Below are positions 16,385 through 24,333 of a stretch of 64,000 nucleotides of DNA, in pieces. The first letter of the stretch is position 1. Every line of letters starts with the position of its first letter. Source of the stretch: Sutcliffiella horikoshii (lineage in GTDB: Bacteria; Bacillota; Bacilli; Bacillales; Bacillaceae_I); the NCBI RefSeq assembly GCF_021991925.1, contig NZ_RXZI01000001.1:868001-932000 (forward strand). Direction: 5' to 3'. The notes beneath the pieces are model-generated. The model was not told where the DNA came from and searched no databases. It was given only the letters and a program-made list of their open reading frames with translations. The position numbers and the translations under genes are program-made.

Positions 16385-17020
16385 CTAGCTTTCATCGTCG
16401 GTATCATTTACCCATCTCATTACAAGGTCCAGATATGGTTGATATTCATCTTTATGGACCTGTTGTTTTCCATATGTTGCCCGATCAAACAATAGGGCAA
16501 AGTTTTTAAAAAGATTCGCTTGTTTTTTATGGCCCTCTTTCAATTCCTCGTGATACTCCCAGTTCGTTTTCCAAATTTTTGCTTCCAACCATTCTTTTTC
16601 GTGGAAATATAAGAGCATCCCTAAGAACAGATGTCGTGTTGCCAACGAATAGTCTTTCATTCCTTCATATTTTTTTGCCTCATCGATATGTTGGTGATAA
16701 GACCATTCCAATTCATTGCTAGAGCGAAATGGCTGTTTGGCTTTAAAGACCTTGTTTTTTCTGTATCTGCTTATGTACAGGGCCAGGACAACTACCATTC
16801 CAATAATCACAAGCCCTAACAAAAGAATCAAAATGTTTCCGGCTGTTCCGCTTGTATCGTCCATGGATGGAAAAAGCCTGGAGAGAAAGTCTGCCAGCCA
16901 GGCCTTTATTTCTTCCCACCACTTTTGCAATGAATTCCTAGTATCAGCATAATAGATCCGGTACTCATCCCCGTTTAAAATTTCTTCCAGCTTCTCCCTT
17001 GCTTCTTCTTCCTTCAGCAA
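16385..17020 (-). CDS. DUF4129 membrane protein of the MoxR operon
   Basis: 211 aa. Residues 1-60 are amphipathic and contain two Trp-rich segments (QKWWEEIKAWLADFLSRL), a single TM helix spans about 62-84, and the C-terminal cytoplasmic part has the DUF4129 pattern: YSLATRHLFLGMLLYFHEKE, then FDRATYGKQ near the end. This is the domain found at the C-terminus of some transglutaminase-like proteins; here it stands alone. Start TTG at 17020 with GGTG upstream. Separated by 15 bases from the gene before and followed directly by the DUF4350 gene. Confidence 0.82.
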   Translation of the reverse strand: MLKEEEAREKLEEILNGDEYRIYYADTRNSLQKWWEEIKAWLADFLSRLFPSMDDTSGTAGNILILLLGLVIIGMVVVLALYISRYRKNKVFKAKQPFRSSNELEWSYHQHIDEAKKYEGMKDYSLATRHLFLGMLLYFHEKEWLEAKIWKTNWEYHEELKEGHKKQANLFKNFALLFDRATYGKQQVHKDEYQPYLDLVMRWVNDTDDES

Positions 17021-17035
17021 AGTTCATCACCTGCC

Positions 17036-17965
17036 CTATAAAACGTCGTCGATCCTACTAGTGTGATAGTCATCAATTAAATCTATTAAGTCATCCGCAT
17101 CATGACGAACCTTTAAGTCTAGGTACATAACAGCATATCCTACAGCCATAATAAGCGTCGTCACCAAAGTGGTGAAACTGACAATCAATCCAAGTAACAC
17201 GCTGTCCCCCAGGAAAGCTTGAAAAGATAGCTGTAAAGCTATTCCAATGGAAAATGTAATAAAAATGAAGATCATATATAATCCAATCAATTTGAAGCTT
17301 CTGCCTTTTGAAAGTCTCCAACTTCGTGTCAGACCAGGGGAGTTTCTGTCCAGGACAACCGAACCAAAATAAAAACTCCATCTTGTAAGTAGAAAAGCGC
17401 CAATTAAGAACAACCCTATCCAGATAACGATGGAAAGGATGGTTCCGATAATAAATTCCACAACGATAAATATCATGGAAGAAAAAATACCGGTAAATAA
17501 TAGCCCAATAAAGATGCCTAATGCGATTAGCACATAAATAATGGTAGACCCAATCATAGGAAAGAATCGGCTAATAGCCTGCTTAATTAGGGAACCAATC
17601 GTAAAGTCACGATTTTCTTTTAAATGATTCACTCCTATTAAAATTGCAGCTTGAGCAATTGGGTATGTAAATAGAACGATCAATGATAAAAAAGCAAAAC
17701 CGAGATCTGCTGCTAGATTGGTAGAGGAAGCTTCAGCAAATTCAAAATTGCTCATCATAGTTTCATACCAGTTTTCTCCGGTCGCCTCTTGACGCAAGAA
17801 GTTCTTACCGGAAGCTAAATCAATGATCGCTTGTAATAGATAAATGGGTCCAACAAGCATTAATAAAATAATAAAAAAGTCCTTAAACTTATATTTACTA
17901 ATTCTAAATGTCTGATCTAGGATTTCTCCGAATCCTTTAGGTTTATTCAATTGATTATTCAACAC
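17036..17965 (-). CDS. Polytopic membrane protein, glycerophosphodiester phosphodiesterase membrane-domain-like
   Basis: 309 aa with about six long hydrophobic segments. The opening LNKPKGFGEILDQTFRISK and the block WSFYFGSVVLDRNSPGLTRSWRLSKG, a loop after the fourth helix, are typical of the membrane domain family that also precedes GlpQ-like enzymes; no catalytic part is present. It is the first gene of the MoxR operon. AGGAGG lies before adjacent GTG (17965) and TTG (17962) codons; the TTG has the better spacing. It likely scaffolds or feeds the MoxR/DUF58 complex, which is inference from position. Confidence 0.75.
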   Translation of the reverse strand: MLNNQLNKPKGFGEILDQTFRISKYKFKDFFIILLMLVGPIYLLQAIIDLASGKNFLRQEATGENWYETMMSNFEFAEASSTNLAADLGFAFLSLIVLFTYPIAQAAILIGVNHLKENRDFTIGSLIKQAISRFFPMIGSTIIYVLIALGIFIGLLFTGIFSSMIFIVVEFIIGTILSIVIWIGLFLIGAFLLTRWSFYFGSVVLDRNSPGLTRSWRLSKGRSFKLIGLYMIFIFITFSIGIALQLSFQAFLGDSVLLGLIVSFTTLVTTLIMAVGYAVMYLDLKVRHDADDLIDLIDDYHTSRIDDVL

Positions 17966-18073
17966 TTATCCTCCTCTTAACTACTATTCCATATGTTGTC
18001 ATATCGACTATTTTACCATTATTCTATTAAATTTCGAGTTTTATTTATTCTCTTTTACAAAAATACAAACAAA

Positions 18074-18110
18074 ATGCCTTCCTCCTAAAATATCCTAGAA
18101 TGGAAGGCAT
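18074..18110 (-). terminator. Terminator of the 494-aa lipoprotein gene
   Basis: Stem ATGCCTTCC (18074-18082) with GGAAGGCAT (18102-18110), followed in the minus direction by a T-rich stretch. Confidence 0.8.
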
Positions 18111-18132
18111 CATGCTTCTATATTTTATCCAT

Positions 18133-19617
18133 TTACCATGTATCCACTTCCTGTTCCGTCCAATTGACAAAATGGCTTAAATAGGAGTCTTGCATAAGGA
18201 CTTCATAATGACTTTCACCATTTCTTATTACAGGCACTTCAGCTGTTGCAGGAGGTTCAAGTACGATTGGTTCCTGAAGTCGCATGGTGAGGTTCGTGAT
18301 GTACATTTCCATTGCTTGAGACTCACTTAATTCACCGTTTTCAAAACGATAAGCAATTGGTAGTAGAACTTCTGTAATTAACTTTTCAATACTGAAACCT
18401 TCAATGGAAACACTAACTAAAAAGATATCGTTCGTCGAGTCATAAGTGGCACCTTCCGTATAGTATCTTGTTTGACTTAAAGCCGACAAGAAGGCTTCCA
18501 TGAACTCATTTGCTTGTTCATCACTAATAAAGTGGGAAATGGAATTTTCGTTAAAACCTCTCATAAAGTCAGAAATGAAAATATCTTTAAACATTTGGCG
18601 ATGGTTTTCCCCTTTTTCTCTAACAAGTTCCATGTCTGTAGAATAAGGGTGCAGGTTGACAAAAGCTTCTACATCCTGGAACACTGTAGCCTGTATGAGG
18701 GCATCTACGTACAGCTGGGCCTCCAATGTATGAAGTTCCTTTTCCGGATCGCTTTCATAAGTGTTGTTATTTTCCAAAGAGGAAACTTCTTCGTTTTCCT
18801 CTTCAAAAGCTGTATTCGTATTGTTCTGTTCTAGTGTTTGGATTTGATCTATTTCGTTGAATACATAAGAATAGTTGCTTGTTGCTTCCCATTCTAAGTT
18901 CTCTCCTGCATTTGAAAATGCATAACTTATTGTTTCTTCGACTTCTGCAGTAAGAAAGGTATCCTTTGCAATATAGACAGTAAAGGCGAAGTCATTTCCG
19001 TTCAATTGATCTGGTGTTATCCCAGGAAAAATGGAACTGCCGTCATCTTCAAAATAATAATCTACCATAACATTTGTTATCAATTCTTCTTTCTGTTCCG
19101 GTTCCGCATCATATATTAGGACATAGTGATCATCATTTTCTTCTTGGAGGCTAAGCTTTTCTGCAAAATCAGGGTCATACTTTTGATAAAACGAAATCGA
19201 GTTGGTGTGCATTTCCTGCTCTAAATTGATGATCATCAGCAACTGTTGCAGTTCCTGGCCCATACTCTCTTGAGTAAATTCACCATCGCTTACCACGACA
19301 CTTTCTTTTTCTCTATACATGAGGTTTATGCCAACACTCTTAATATTTTCCATATACGTTTTGTCATTTTCCAAGTCGATTTGCATCGTCCCTTCCGTGG
19401 TATATTCCTCTGGAGTTTGAACTGTTTCCAAAAAGGTTACTTCCAAATTAGTTACATTTTCATGGGCAGCCATATACTCATCGATCACTTTCTCTACCGT
19501 CAGCACTTCATTTACCGTTTCAGCTTCAGCTGTCGTTTCCTCTACCAATTCATTGTTGCATCCTGATAAAAGAAGCAGAAATAAGATAAGGGTCAAAAAA
19601 GAAAGGGAATTTTTCAT
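18133..19617 (-). CDS. Large surface lipoprotein, DUF6612/DUF5105-like halves
   Basis: 494 aa. Signal peptide with lipobox LSGC and Cys20 for lipid attachment outside the cell. The N-terminal half (about 45-260) resembles the LolA-like DUF6612 type: VIDEYMAAHENVTNLEV, alternating strands, and MYREKESVVVSDG. An acidic Asn/Glu-rich linker lies at about 270-290. The C-terminal half (about 300-440) has the two-helix plus strands pattern seen in DUF5105-like proteins (VNLHPYST, FMEAFLSALSQTRY). Both assignments are tentative. It is separated from the MoxR operon by a terminator, so it is its own unit. A possible role is binding a lipid or peptide at the membrane surface. Confidence 0.65.
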   Translation of the reverse strand: MKNSLSFLTLILFLLLLSGCNNELVEETTAEAETVNEVLTVEKVIDEYMAAHENVTNLEVTFLETVQTPEEYTTEGTMQIDLENDKTYMENIKSVGINLMYREKESVVVSDGEFTQESMGQELQQLLMIINLEQEMHTNSISFYQKYDPDFAEKLSLQEENDDHYVLIYDAEPEQKEELITNVMVDYYFEDDGSSIFPGITPDQLNGNDFAFTVYIAKDTFLTAEVEETISYAFSNAGENLEWEATSNYSYVFNEIDQIQTLEQNNTNTAFEEENEEVSSLENNNTYESDPEKELHTLEAQLYVDALIQATVFQDVEAFVNLHPYSTDMELVREKGENHRQMFKDIFISDFMRGFNENSISHFISDEQANEFMEAFLSALSQTRYYTEGATYDSTNDIFLVSVSIEGFSIEKLITEVLLPIAYRFENGELSESQAMEMYITNLTMRLQEPIVLEPPATAEVPVIRNGESHYEVLMQDSYLSHFVNWTEQEVDTW

Positions 19618-19748
19618 AGAAGCCTCCAGTTTATTATTTTTGTAAGTTCATTCTATATTTGGTTAAATACACATAAATTTCCATAAGTAAACCATTAGTC
19701 CTAAACTGGATACATTTTCCGTTTGCTTCAGTATTTAATAATACCTAG

Positions 19749-19931
19749 GCTCTGTTAAAAAATGCTGTTGCTCTCCGCACTTGGCTTCGCTTTTCTAGGA
19801 CGTTTGGGGAACCTCCTCTGCTTGTACCTGTGGTTCTCCTCTAAACGCTATCTCCCTGAGGAATCTTCGCCCATTGTTCCAATCAATCAACATCGGTTGC
19901 TGCTAAAATATACAGTATGCTTTAGCAGAGC
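19749..19931. mobile_element. MITE-like GC-rich intergenic element, diverged copy
   Basis: 183 bp bounded by GCTCTGTTAAA (19749-19759) and TTTAGCAGAGC (19921-19931), inverted with one mismatch. The inside resembles the copies at 22.2 and 59.1 kb in order: GTTGCTCTCCGC, GGCTTCGCTTTTC, AACCTCCTCTGC and CCAATCAATCAAC. No ORF of coding character is present. It lies directly beyond the terminator of the GIY-YIG gene. Confidence 0.65.
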
Positions 19932-19935
19932 GTAT

Positions 19936-19979
19936 AAAAAAAGCCGTCCTTTCACCCTAGTTGGTGTGAAAGAACGGCT
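19936..19979 (-). terminator. Terminator of the GIY-YIG gene
   Basis: Long stem AGCCGTCCTTTCACC (from 19942) with GGTGTGAAAGAACGGCT (to 19979), one bulge, with an A run at 19936-19942 as the T tract of the minus strand. Confidence 0.9.
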
Positions 19980-19988
19980 CATTTGCCT

Positions 19989-20363
19989 TTATTTATAAAA
20001 AACCTTTTCAACATTGTATTTTGCTCGCAAAGTATTGGTGATATATGTTTCATAAATTTCTCTTTCCATTGGATCTTCAACGATGCAAACATCAATCCGA
20101 TATACTTCATCTCGATGGTTCTTTATTGGGGAAACATTGTCTTCAAAATGCTTCTTAATGCGTTGACGAAGCTTCCTTGCTTTGCCCACGAAGAGCAAGT
20201 CATCATTTATGTTAAAGAACATAAAAATTCCACCTTGGTCCCTTGGTATTTTGTGGAAATCAATAAACCCATTGATAGGTGTTATGATAGGCTCATCTTG
20301 TACTCGAATTTGCTGGCGTTCTGTAATGGAAACGCTCGGGTTTGGTATAGATATGTTAATCAA
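19989..20363 (-). CDS. Small GIY-YIG domain protein (UvrC N-terminus-like, YurQ type)
   Basis: 124 aa, essentially one GIY-YIG domain. The two name motifs are degenerate as GIFMFF (45-50) and LFVGKARKLRQRIKKHF (57-73), which keeps the catalytic Arg of the helix; PMEREIYETYI supplies the acidic metal ligand Glu and TNTLRAKYN the Asn. Bacillus YurQ, often labelled a nucleotide excision repair endonuclease, has this layout. No HhH or UvrB-binding part is present, so it is not UvrC. Start TTG at 20363 with GAGG upstream at somewhat long spacing. Confidence 0.8.
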   Translation of the reverse strand: MINISIPNPSVSITERQQIRVQDEPIITPINGFIDFHKIPRDQGGIFMFFNINDDLLFVGKARKLRQRIKKHFEDNVSPIKNHRDEVYRIDVCIVEDPMEREIYETYITNTLRAKYNVEKVFYK

Positions 20364-20433
20364 TATATGTCACGTCCTCTTTTTCAGTAGAGCTAAATGG
20401 TAACACAATCAGGTAGTAATAGCTATAGTGTTA

Positions 20434-21558
20434 TTACAATTGCTCCTCTATTGCACCATGAATATCGTAGTTTTGAATGTCAAGTTCCATTGGGTCCCCC
20501 ATTGCAAGTCTTGCAAGCTCTGCACCTAAAAAAGGACCACTAGTTAATCCGGATGCCCCAAGGCCATTTGCTAGTAAAACATTTTCATGCGTTGGGAGCT
20601 TACCGATAATAGGTAAAAAACCAGGTGTGAAGGGACGGAAACCAACTCTTGTTTCCAATACAGTACCATCAGTTAGTCCAGGAGCTACCTCCAAGCACTT
20701 CCCTAAAATTTCATTCATACCTCCAGCCGTCACTCTGGTATCAAAGCCTGCTTCATCTTCATGCGTTGCACCCATTACTATCCTTCCATTGTCAAAAGAA
20801 AGGATATATTGATTGTTCGGTGGCATCACAACAGGCCAATTGTGTGTATCTTTGTTAGAGATTTTCAAATGGATAATTTGAGCTTTTTGTGGAACGACTT
20901 TAAAGTGGATTCCAATTGGTTGAAGGACTTCTTTAGACCAAGCACCACAGGTAAGTATTACTTGGTCGGCTTGGATTCTGTTCTCTCCCACTTGAACCCC
21001 TGTTACCAAATCAGCTTTCTTCGCAAGCTTCGCATCGCCAGAAATGTATGTTGCGCCATGTTTTTTAGATGCATTTATTAGCGCATTGCGTAAAGCTCTT
21101 CCATTTACTTTAGCTCCTCCGCTTACAAGTACGGATCCATACTCCTCTGATAATACTGGGAAAAGCTCTTTTGTTTGAGCGGGGCTCAAAACTGCAACCT
21201 CACCAATTTCAGGTGCCTCTTCCCTTCTTTTTATGGCTCTTTCCGCCAATTTCAAAAGTTTTTCCGGCTCTTTATGTAAACTGATCGCCCCAACACGGTT
21301 ATACCCGGTTTCCGTTTCGCCGTCCAGTTGTAACTGTTCTATAAGGGAGGTATAATATTTCGCTCCTTTTCTAACAAGTGTGTACCAAGCTTTATTTCGT
21401 CGCTGGGAAATCCAAGGGCAGATGATTCCTGCTGCAGCATCTGTTGCTTGTCCTTTATCAAAGCGGTCCACAACGGTCACACTCACACCATTTTTGGATA
21501 GATGGTAGGCGGTAGAGGCTCCAAGTACACCCGCTCCGATTATTATTACACTTTTCAT
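20434..21558 (-). CDS. FAD-dependent amine/amino acid oxidoreductase (DAO family)
   Basis: 374 aa. N-terminal FAD-binding fold with GAGVLGAS (7-14), followed by the DAO-family body (GHRN-type second site near GGAKVNGRALRNAL) and the C-terminal FAD motif RPFTPGFLPIIGKL with NGLGASGLTSGPFLG. It should oxidise an amino acid or N-substituted glycine, forming an imine; the electron acceptor, oxygen or quinone, is not evident. ATG at 21558 has AAGGGG seven bases upstream; a 395-aa version from 21621 lacks a binding site. Stands alone between the GIY-YIG and YrvL-like genes. No thiamin genes are adjacent, which argues against ThiO. Confidence 0.85.
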   Translation of the reverse strand: MKSVIIIGAGVLGASTAYHLSKNGVSVTVVDRFDKGQATDAAAGIICPWISQRRNKAWYTLVRKGAKYYTSLIEQLQLDGETETGYNRVGAISLHKEPEKLLKLAERAIKRREEAPEIGEVAVLSPAQTKELFPVLSEEYGSVLVSGGAKVNGRALRNALINASKKHGATYISGDAKLAKKADLVTGVQVGENRIQADQVILTCGAWSKEVLQPIGIHFKVVPQKAQIIHLKISNKDTHNWPVVMPPNNQYILSFDNGRIVMGATHEDEAGFDTRVTAGGMNEILGKCLEVAPGLTDGTVLETRVGFRPFTPGFLPIIGKLPTHENVLLANGLGASGLTSGPFLGAELARLAMGDPMELDIQNYDIHGAIEEQL

Positions 21559-21660
21559 CCATATGCCCCTTTTCTTAATGATATCTTTGATAAGTGTACA
21601 GGATTTGGTCGATGTTCTCAATTCACTAGGTCTCTAGAGTTAAAAAATAAAAGAGGTTAG

Positions 21661-22092
21661 TCATCTTTTCTTGTAAAAAATACTATCAAGAAGACAAAGG
21701 AGTAATGCAGCAACAAGTTCTGTATGAAGAGGAACTGTCATGGTGGAAATTATTTCATCTGTTACATACAAAGGAATCCAGCTGAATAGATATTTGGTAG
21801 CAGCTGTTGTCGCAAGGATGGCCCAACGCTTTTTAAGAAGAATGATAACTCGGAGTAAAACGAAGAATGTTGCTACTTCAAATAGTAAAGTGAGAGGGAT
21901 CAATAACATCACATAGTAAATTAGAGCGCTTTTTGATTCATAATTAACACTGAAGAGCTGAAAAAGTCCTGCGAATCCAAAAACAAACCCGCCGCCAATG
22001 ACGAATATAGCAAGAATAACCAGAAACGTCATAGAAATGGCCAGGATGATTTTATCTGTACCGCTCAGATTCGGATCGTTATCGTGCCCCAT
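21661..22092 (-). CDS. YrvL-like membrane protein
   Basis: 143 aa with four hydrophobic segments. The block FGFAGLFQLFSVNYESKSALIYYV followed by ELFE/LFEVATFF and a C-terminal VPLHTELVAALLLCLLDSIF resemble Bacillus YrvL, a regulatory membrane protein reported to act with an ECF-like sigma system. No sigma or anti-sigma gene is adjacent, so the name rests on sequence memory only. AAGGGG precedes the ATG at 22092. Single-gene unit. Confidence 0.55.
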   Translation of the reverse strand: MGHDNDPNLSGTDKIILAISMTFLVILAIFVIGGGFVFGFAGLFQLFSVNYESKSALIYYVMLLIPLTLLFEVATFFVLLRVIILLKKRWAILATTAATKYLFSWIPLYVTDEIISTMTVPLHTELVAALLLCLLDSIFYKKR

Positions 22093-22155
22093 ATTGACAA
22101 CCCCTTTATAAATCCTATTAATAGGAGTTATTCAGAACTTGGAGAAATCATTCCA

Positions 22156-22190
22156 TAAAAAAGCGATAAGTCTAATTGACTTACCGCTAC
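22156..22190 (-). terminator. Hairpin with T run, original terminator of speD
   Basis: Stem AGCGATAAGTC (22162-22172) with GACTTACCGCT (22178-22188), one mismatch, and A run 22157-22162. A second copy of the hairpin without the A run lies at 22400-22429 directly after speD; the MITE-like element separates them. Confidence 0.75.
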
Positions 22191-22399
22191 AGACTGTTGA
22201 CAAACTATAATTTAGTTAGGTTAACTGTTGAAACAGTTGATCTCCGTTGTAGGAGCTTCGCTTTCCGCGGGCGGTCCGGAAGCCTCCTCAGGCTACGCCT
22301 TGCGGGGTCTTCCCAGTCCTTCCTCCGGCAGGAGTCTCCGCTCCTTCCACTGCGATCAACTTGAAACTATCATCATTTATGGACTTTGTCTATACACTG
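22191..22399. mobile_element. MITE-like element flanked by a 30-bp duplicated terminator hairpin
   Basis: 209 bp from AGACTGTTGACAAACT to GTCTATACACTG. The ends form an imperfect inverted repeat (about 11 of 16). Inside lie GTTGATCTCCG and GCGATCAAC as a second inverted pair, and the GC-rich block CGCTTTCCGCGGGCGG. The 30 bases at 22161-22190 are repeated identically at 22400-22429 and contain a whole terminator stem-loop. The intergenic space otherwise holds nothing. Confidence 0.75.
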
Positions 22400-22440
22400 A
22401 AGCGATAAGTCTAATTGACTTACCGCTACTTTATTGTTTT

Positions 22441-23262
22441 TTAATCTTTTTCAGAATGGCCGAAATTGATATTCTTCCCATAAAATATTTCATCCATTTC
22501 ATTTGTAAGCTTGTTTGTAATTTCATACCGCTCATCATCTGTCAGCGTATCTTTGGAATAACCAAATAGGTAATTGTTCAAATCAAACTCTTTTAAGCGG
22601 CATTTTGTATGAAATATATTCTCCTGATAGATGTTGACATCAATCATATCGTACAGGCTTTTCACGTCGTTCGGTATGTAGTTTTGTATAGAGTTGATGT
22701 CATGATCAATAAACAGCTTGTTACCATTTATATCTCTTGTAAATCCGCGTACACGGTAGTCCATGGTCATAATATCCGTTTCAAAGGAATGAATCAGATA
22801 GTTTAATGCTTTTAATGGAGAAATTTCCCCACAGGTTGATACATCAATATCAGCGCGAAACGTACTTATTCCTTCTACCGGATGGTATTCCGGATAGGTA
22901 TGGACGGTAATATGACTTTTGTCAAGCTGGCATACCACTGAATCCGGCAAAGGTCCAGGTGATTCTTCATAGGACTCGTTCGGAACCTCTACCACTGGTC
23001 CCTCAGAAACAAGAACGGTTACACTGGCACCTTGTGGCACATAGTCCTGTTTGGCCACATTCAATACATGGGCGCCTATAAGGTCCGCAACATTTTTCAA
23101 TATTTTGGTTAAACGATCAGCATTGTATTGTTCATCGATGTAATCTATATAGGCTTCCCGTTCCTGCTTTGTTTTGGTATAACAAATATCATACATGTTG
23201 AAACTCAGAGACTTAGTCAAATTATTAAATTCATGTAGTGTAATCCTTTTTTCTGAAGTCAA
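22441..23262 (-). CDS. speD: S-adenosylmethionine decarboxylase proenzyme, E. coli type
   Basis: Makes decarboxylated AdoMet, the aminopropyl donor for spermidine. 273 aa, so it belongs to the long E. coli class (about 264 aa) and not the short B. subtilis class of about 126 aa. The proenzyme self-cleaves in [13 protein letters not shown] between Lys115 and Ser116; Ser116 becomes the pyruvoyl group. [24 protein letters not shown] and [14 protein letters not shown] are further class marks. No spermidine synthase gene is next to it. A hairpin follows the stop, but its T run has been displaced by an inserted element. Confidence 0.95.
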   Translation of the reverse strand: MTSEKRITLHEFNNLTKSLSFNMYDICYTKTKQEREAYIDYIDEQYNADRLTKILKNVADLIGAHVLNVAKQDYVPQGASVTVLVSEGPVVEVPNESYEESPGPLPDSVVCQLDKSHITVHTYPEYHPVEGISTFRADIDVSTCGEISPLKALNYLIHSFETDIMTMDYRVRGFTRDINGNKLFIDHDINSIQNYIPNDVKSLYDMIDVNIYQENIFHTKCRLKEFDLNNYLFGYSKDTLTDDERYEITNKLTNEMDEIFYGKNINFGHSEKD

Positions 23263-23327
23263 ATCTTATTCCCCCTTCAATTTTTTCTATTATCTATAGT
23301 ACCCTTTCTCTTATAGAAAAAAACAAA

Positions 23328-24239
23328 TCAACATTTCAGGAAGTTCCTGATCAACTCTTTCTGCTCATAATAAACCGTTTGACCCAGTTGTATCAGTTCT
23401 TCCATGTATGTTATATCGTCAAAGGGTATTTCCTCTCCAAGCTCTTTATTAAGCCGGATGTAATTGTCCCCCAAAAGGTGCTGGCATTGATAGGACACAG
23501 ACTCAGATGATAATTGTAAAGCAAGATCTAAAAGTTTGGGAGTGACCTTCATGGATGGAAAGTGAAATGGCAGCCATTGTCTAACACCCCAATATTTATT
23601 CTTCTGAATGGTAAAATCAATTTTTTGAAGCCCTGTTCCAATGGACAGTATCTCCATGTCTTCTAGATTCATTTTGAAATATTCCAACCCTTCCGTTATA
23701 CATACCATAGAGGGATTGTTTGCCCACAATCCCCCGTCAATGGATAGATAGTCATTTCCAATGTTGTTTGGAGGGAAGTAAACAGGAGCAGAACAGGAGG
23801 AAAGCACAGCATCCCAAAGATGAATGGAGAGATCCTTCGCAGCCTTATTTCCAAAATTGGAGCGGTGAACAAAAGGCCGGCCATGTGTCAGGTCCACAGC
23901 AGGAATTAACAGGGGACTTGTAATGTCAGTCATCCTCCTGTTCCCAAATGCCTGCATGATAAAGCGACGTAGATGGCGATCGCTGTAGATACTTTTAAAC
24001 AGCCCTACCTTCGCTTGACGGGTGAATATCTTTTTTCCAAATACCTTGTATCCAGTTAACACTTCTTCCATCGGTTTTTTTATTGATATGGATGAAGCGA
24101 TAATGGAACCTGTACTAGTTCCGGCAACAAGATCCACTAATTCTGAAACCGGTTGGTTGTACTCTTTTTCTATTTCAAGGAGAATAGAAACTGCAAAAAC
24201 GCCCCTGATCCCTCCCCCATCAAGACATAACATTTTCAT
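23328..24239 (-). CDS. Patatin-like phospholipase
   Basis: 303 aa soluble lipase-fold protein. The oxyanion loop DGGGIRG is at 7-13, nucleophile Ser42 in GTSTG, and catalytic Asp168 in DGG, the complete patatin dyad. It should hydrolyse acyl esters of membrane lipids. The N-terminal arrangement without a signal peptide and with extra C-terminal 100 residues resembles CapV-type proteins, but no cyclic-nucleotide synthase or other CBASS gene is adjacent, so a housekeeping lipase is more likely. I start at 24239 because GGGAG is eight bases before that ATG; the ATG at 24245 is too close to it. Confidence 0.88.
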   Translation of the reverse strand: MKMLCLDGGGIRGVFAVSILLEIEKEYNQPVSELVDLVAGTSTGSIIASSISIKKPMEEVLTGYKVFGKKIFTRQAKVGLFKSIYSDRHLRRFIMQAFGNRRMTDITSPLLIPAVDLTHGRPFVHRSNFGNKAAKDLSIHLWDAVLSSCSAPVYFPPNNIGNDYLSIDGGLWANNPSMVCITEGLEYFKMNLEDMEILSIGTGLQKIDFTIQKNKYWGVRQWLPFHFPSMKVTPKLLDLALQLSSESVSYQCQHLLGDNYIRLNKELGEEIPFDDITYMEELIQLGQTVYYEQKELIRNFLKC

Positions 24240-24287
24240 GTACATTACTCCCGCACTCGTTTTTAATTAGGCTTTCCATCTACAACT

Positions 24288-24333
24288 AAAAAACTCCTAA
24301 GAAAAGGGGATCTATGTCCTTTTCTTAGGAGTT
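24288..24333 (-). terminator. Terminator of the CstA/CC-star/ArsA-like operon
   Basis: Perfect 16-bp stem AACTCCTAAGAAAAGG (24292-24307) with CCTTTTCTTAGGAGTT (24318-24333), and A run 24288-24293. The ATPase stop codon lies inside the right arm. Confidence 0.92.

Noticed and set aside
19983-20390. 135-aa plus-strand ORF opposite the GIY-YIG gene
   Set aside because: Shadow; the GIY-YIG frame has motifs and a terminator.
22228-22569. ORF crossing the GC-rich element and speD 3' end
   Set aside because: Arises from the element composition, not conserved with the other copies of the element.
23328-24239. Patatin as a CBASS effector
   Set aside because: No CD-NTase, ubiquitin-like or HORMA gene next to it; the neighbours are speD and the CstA operon.
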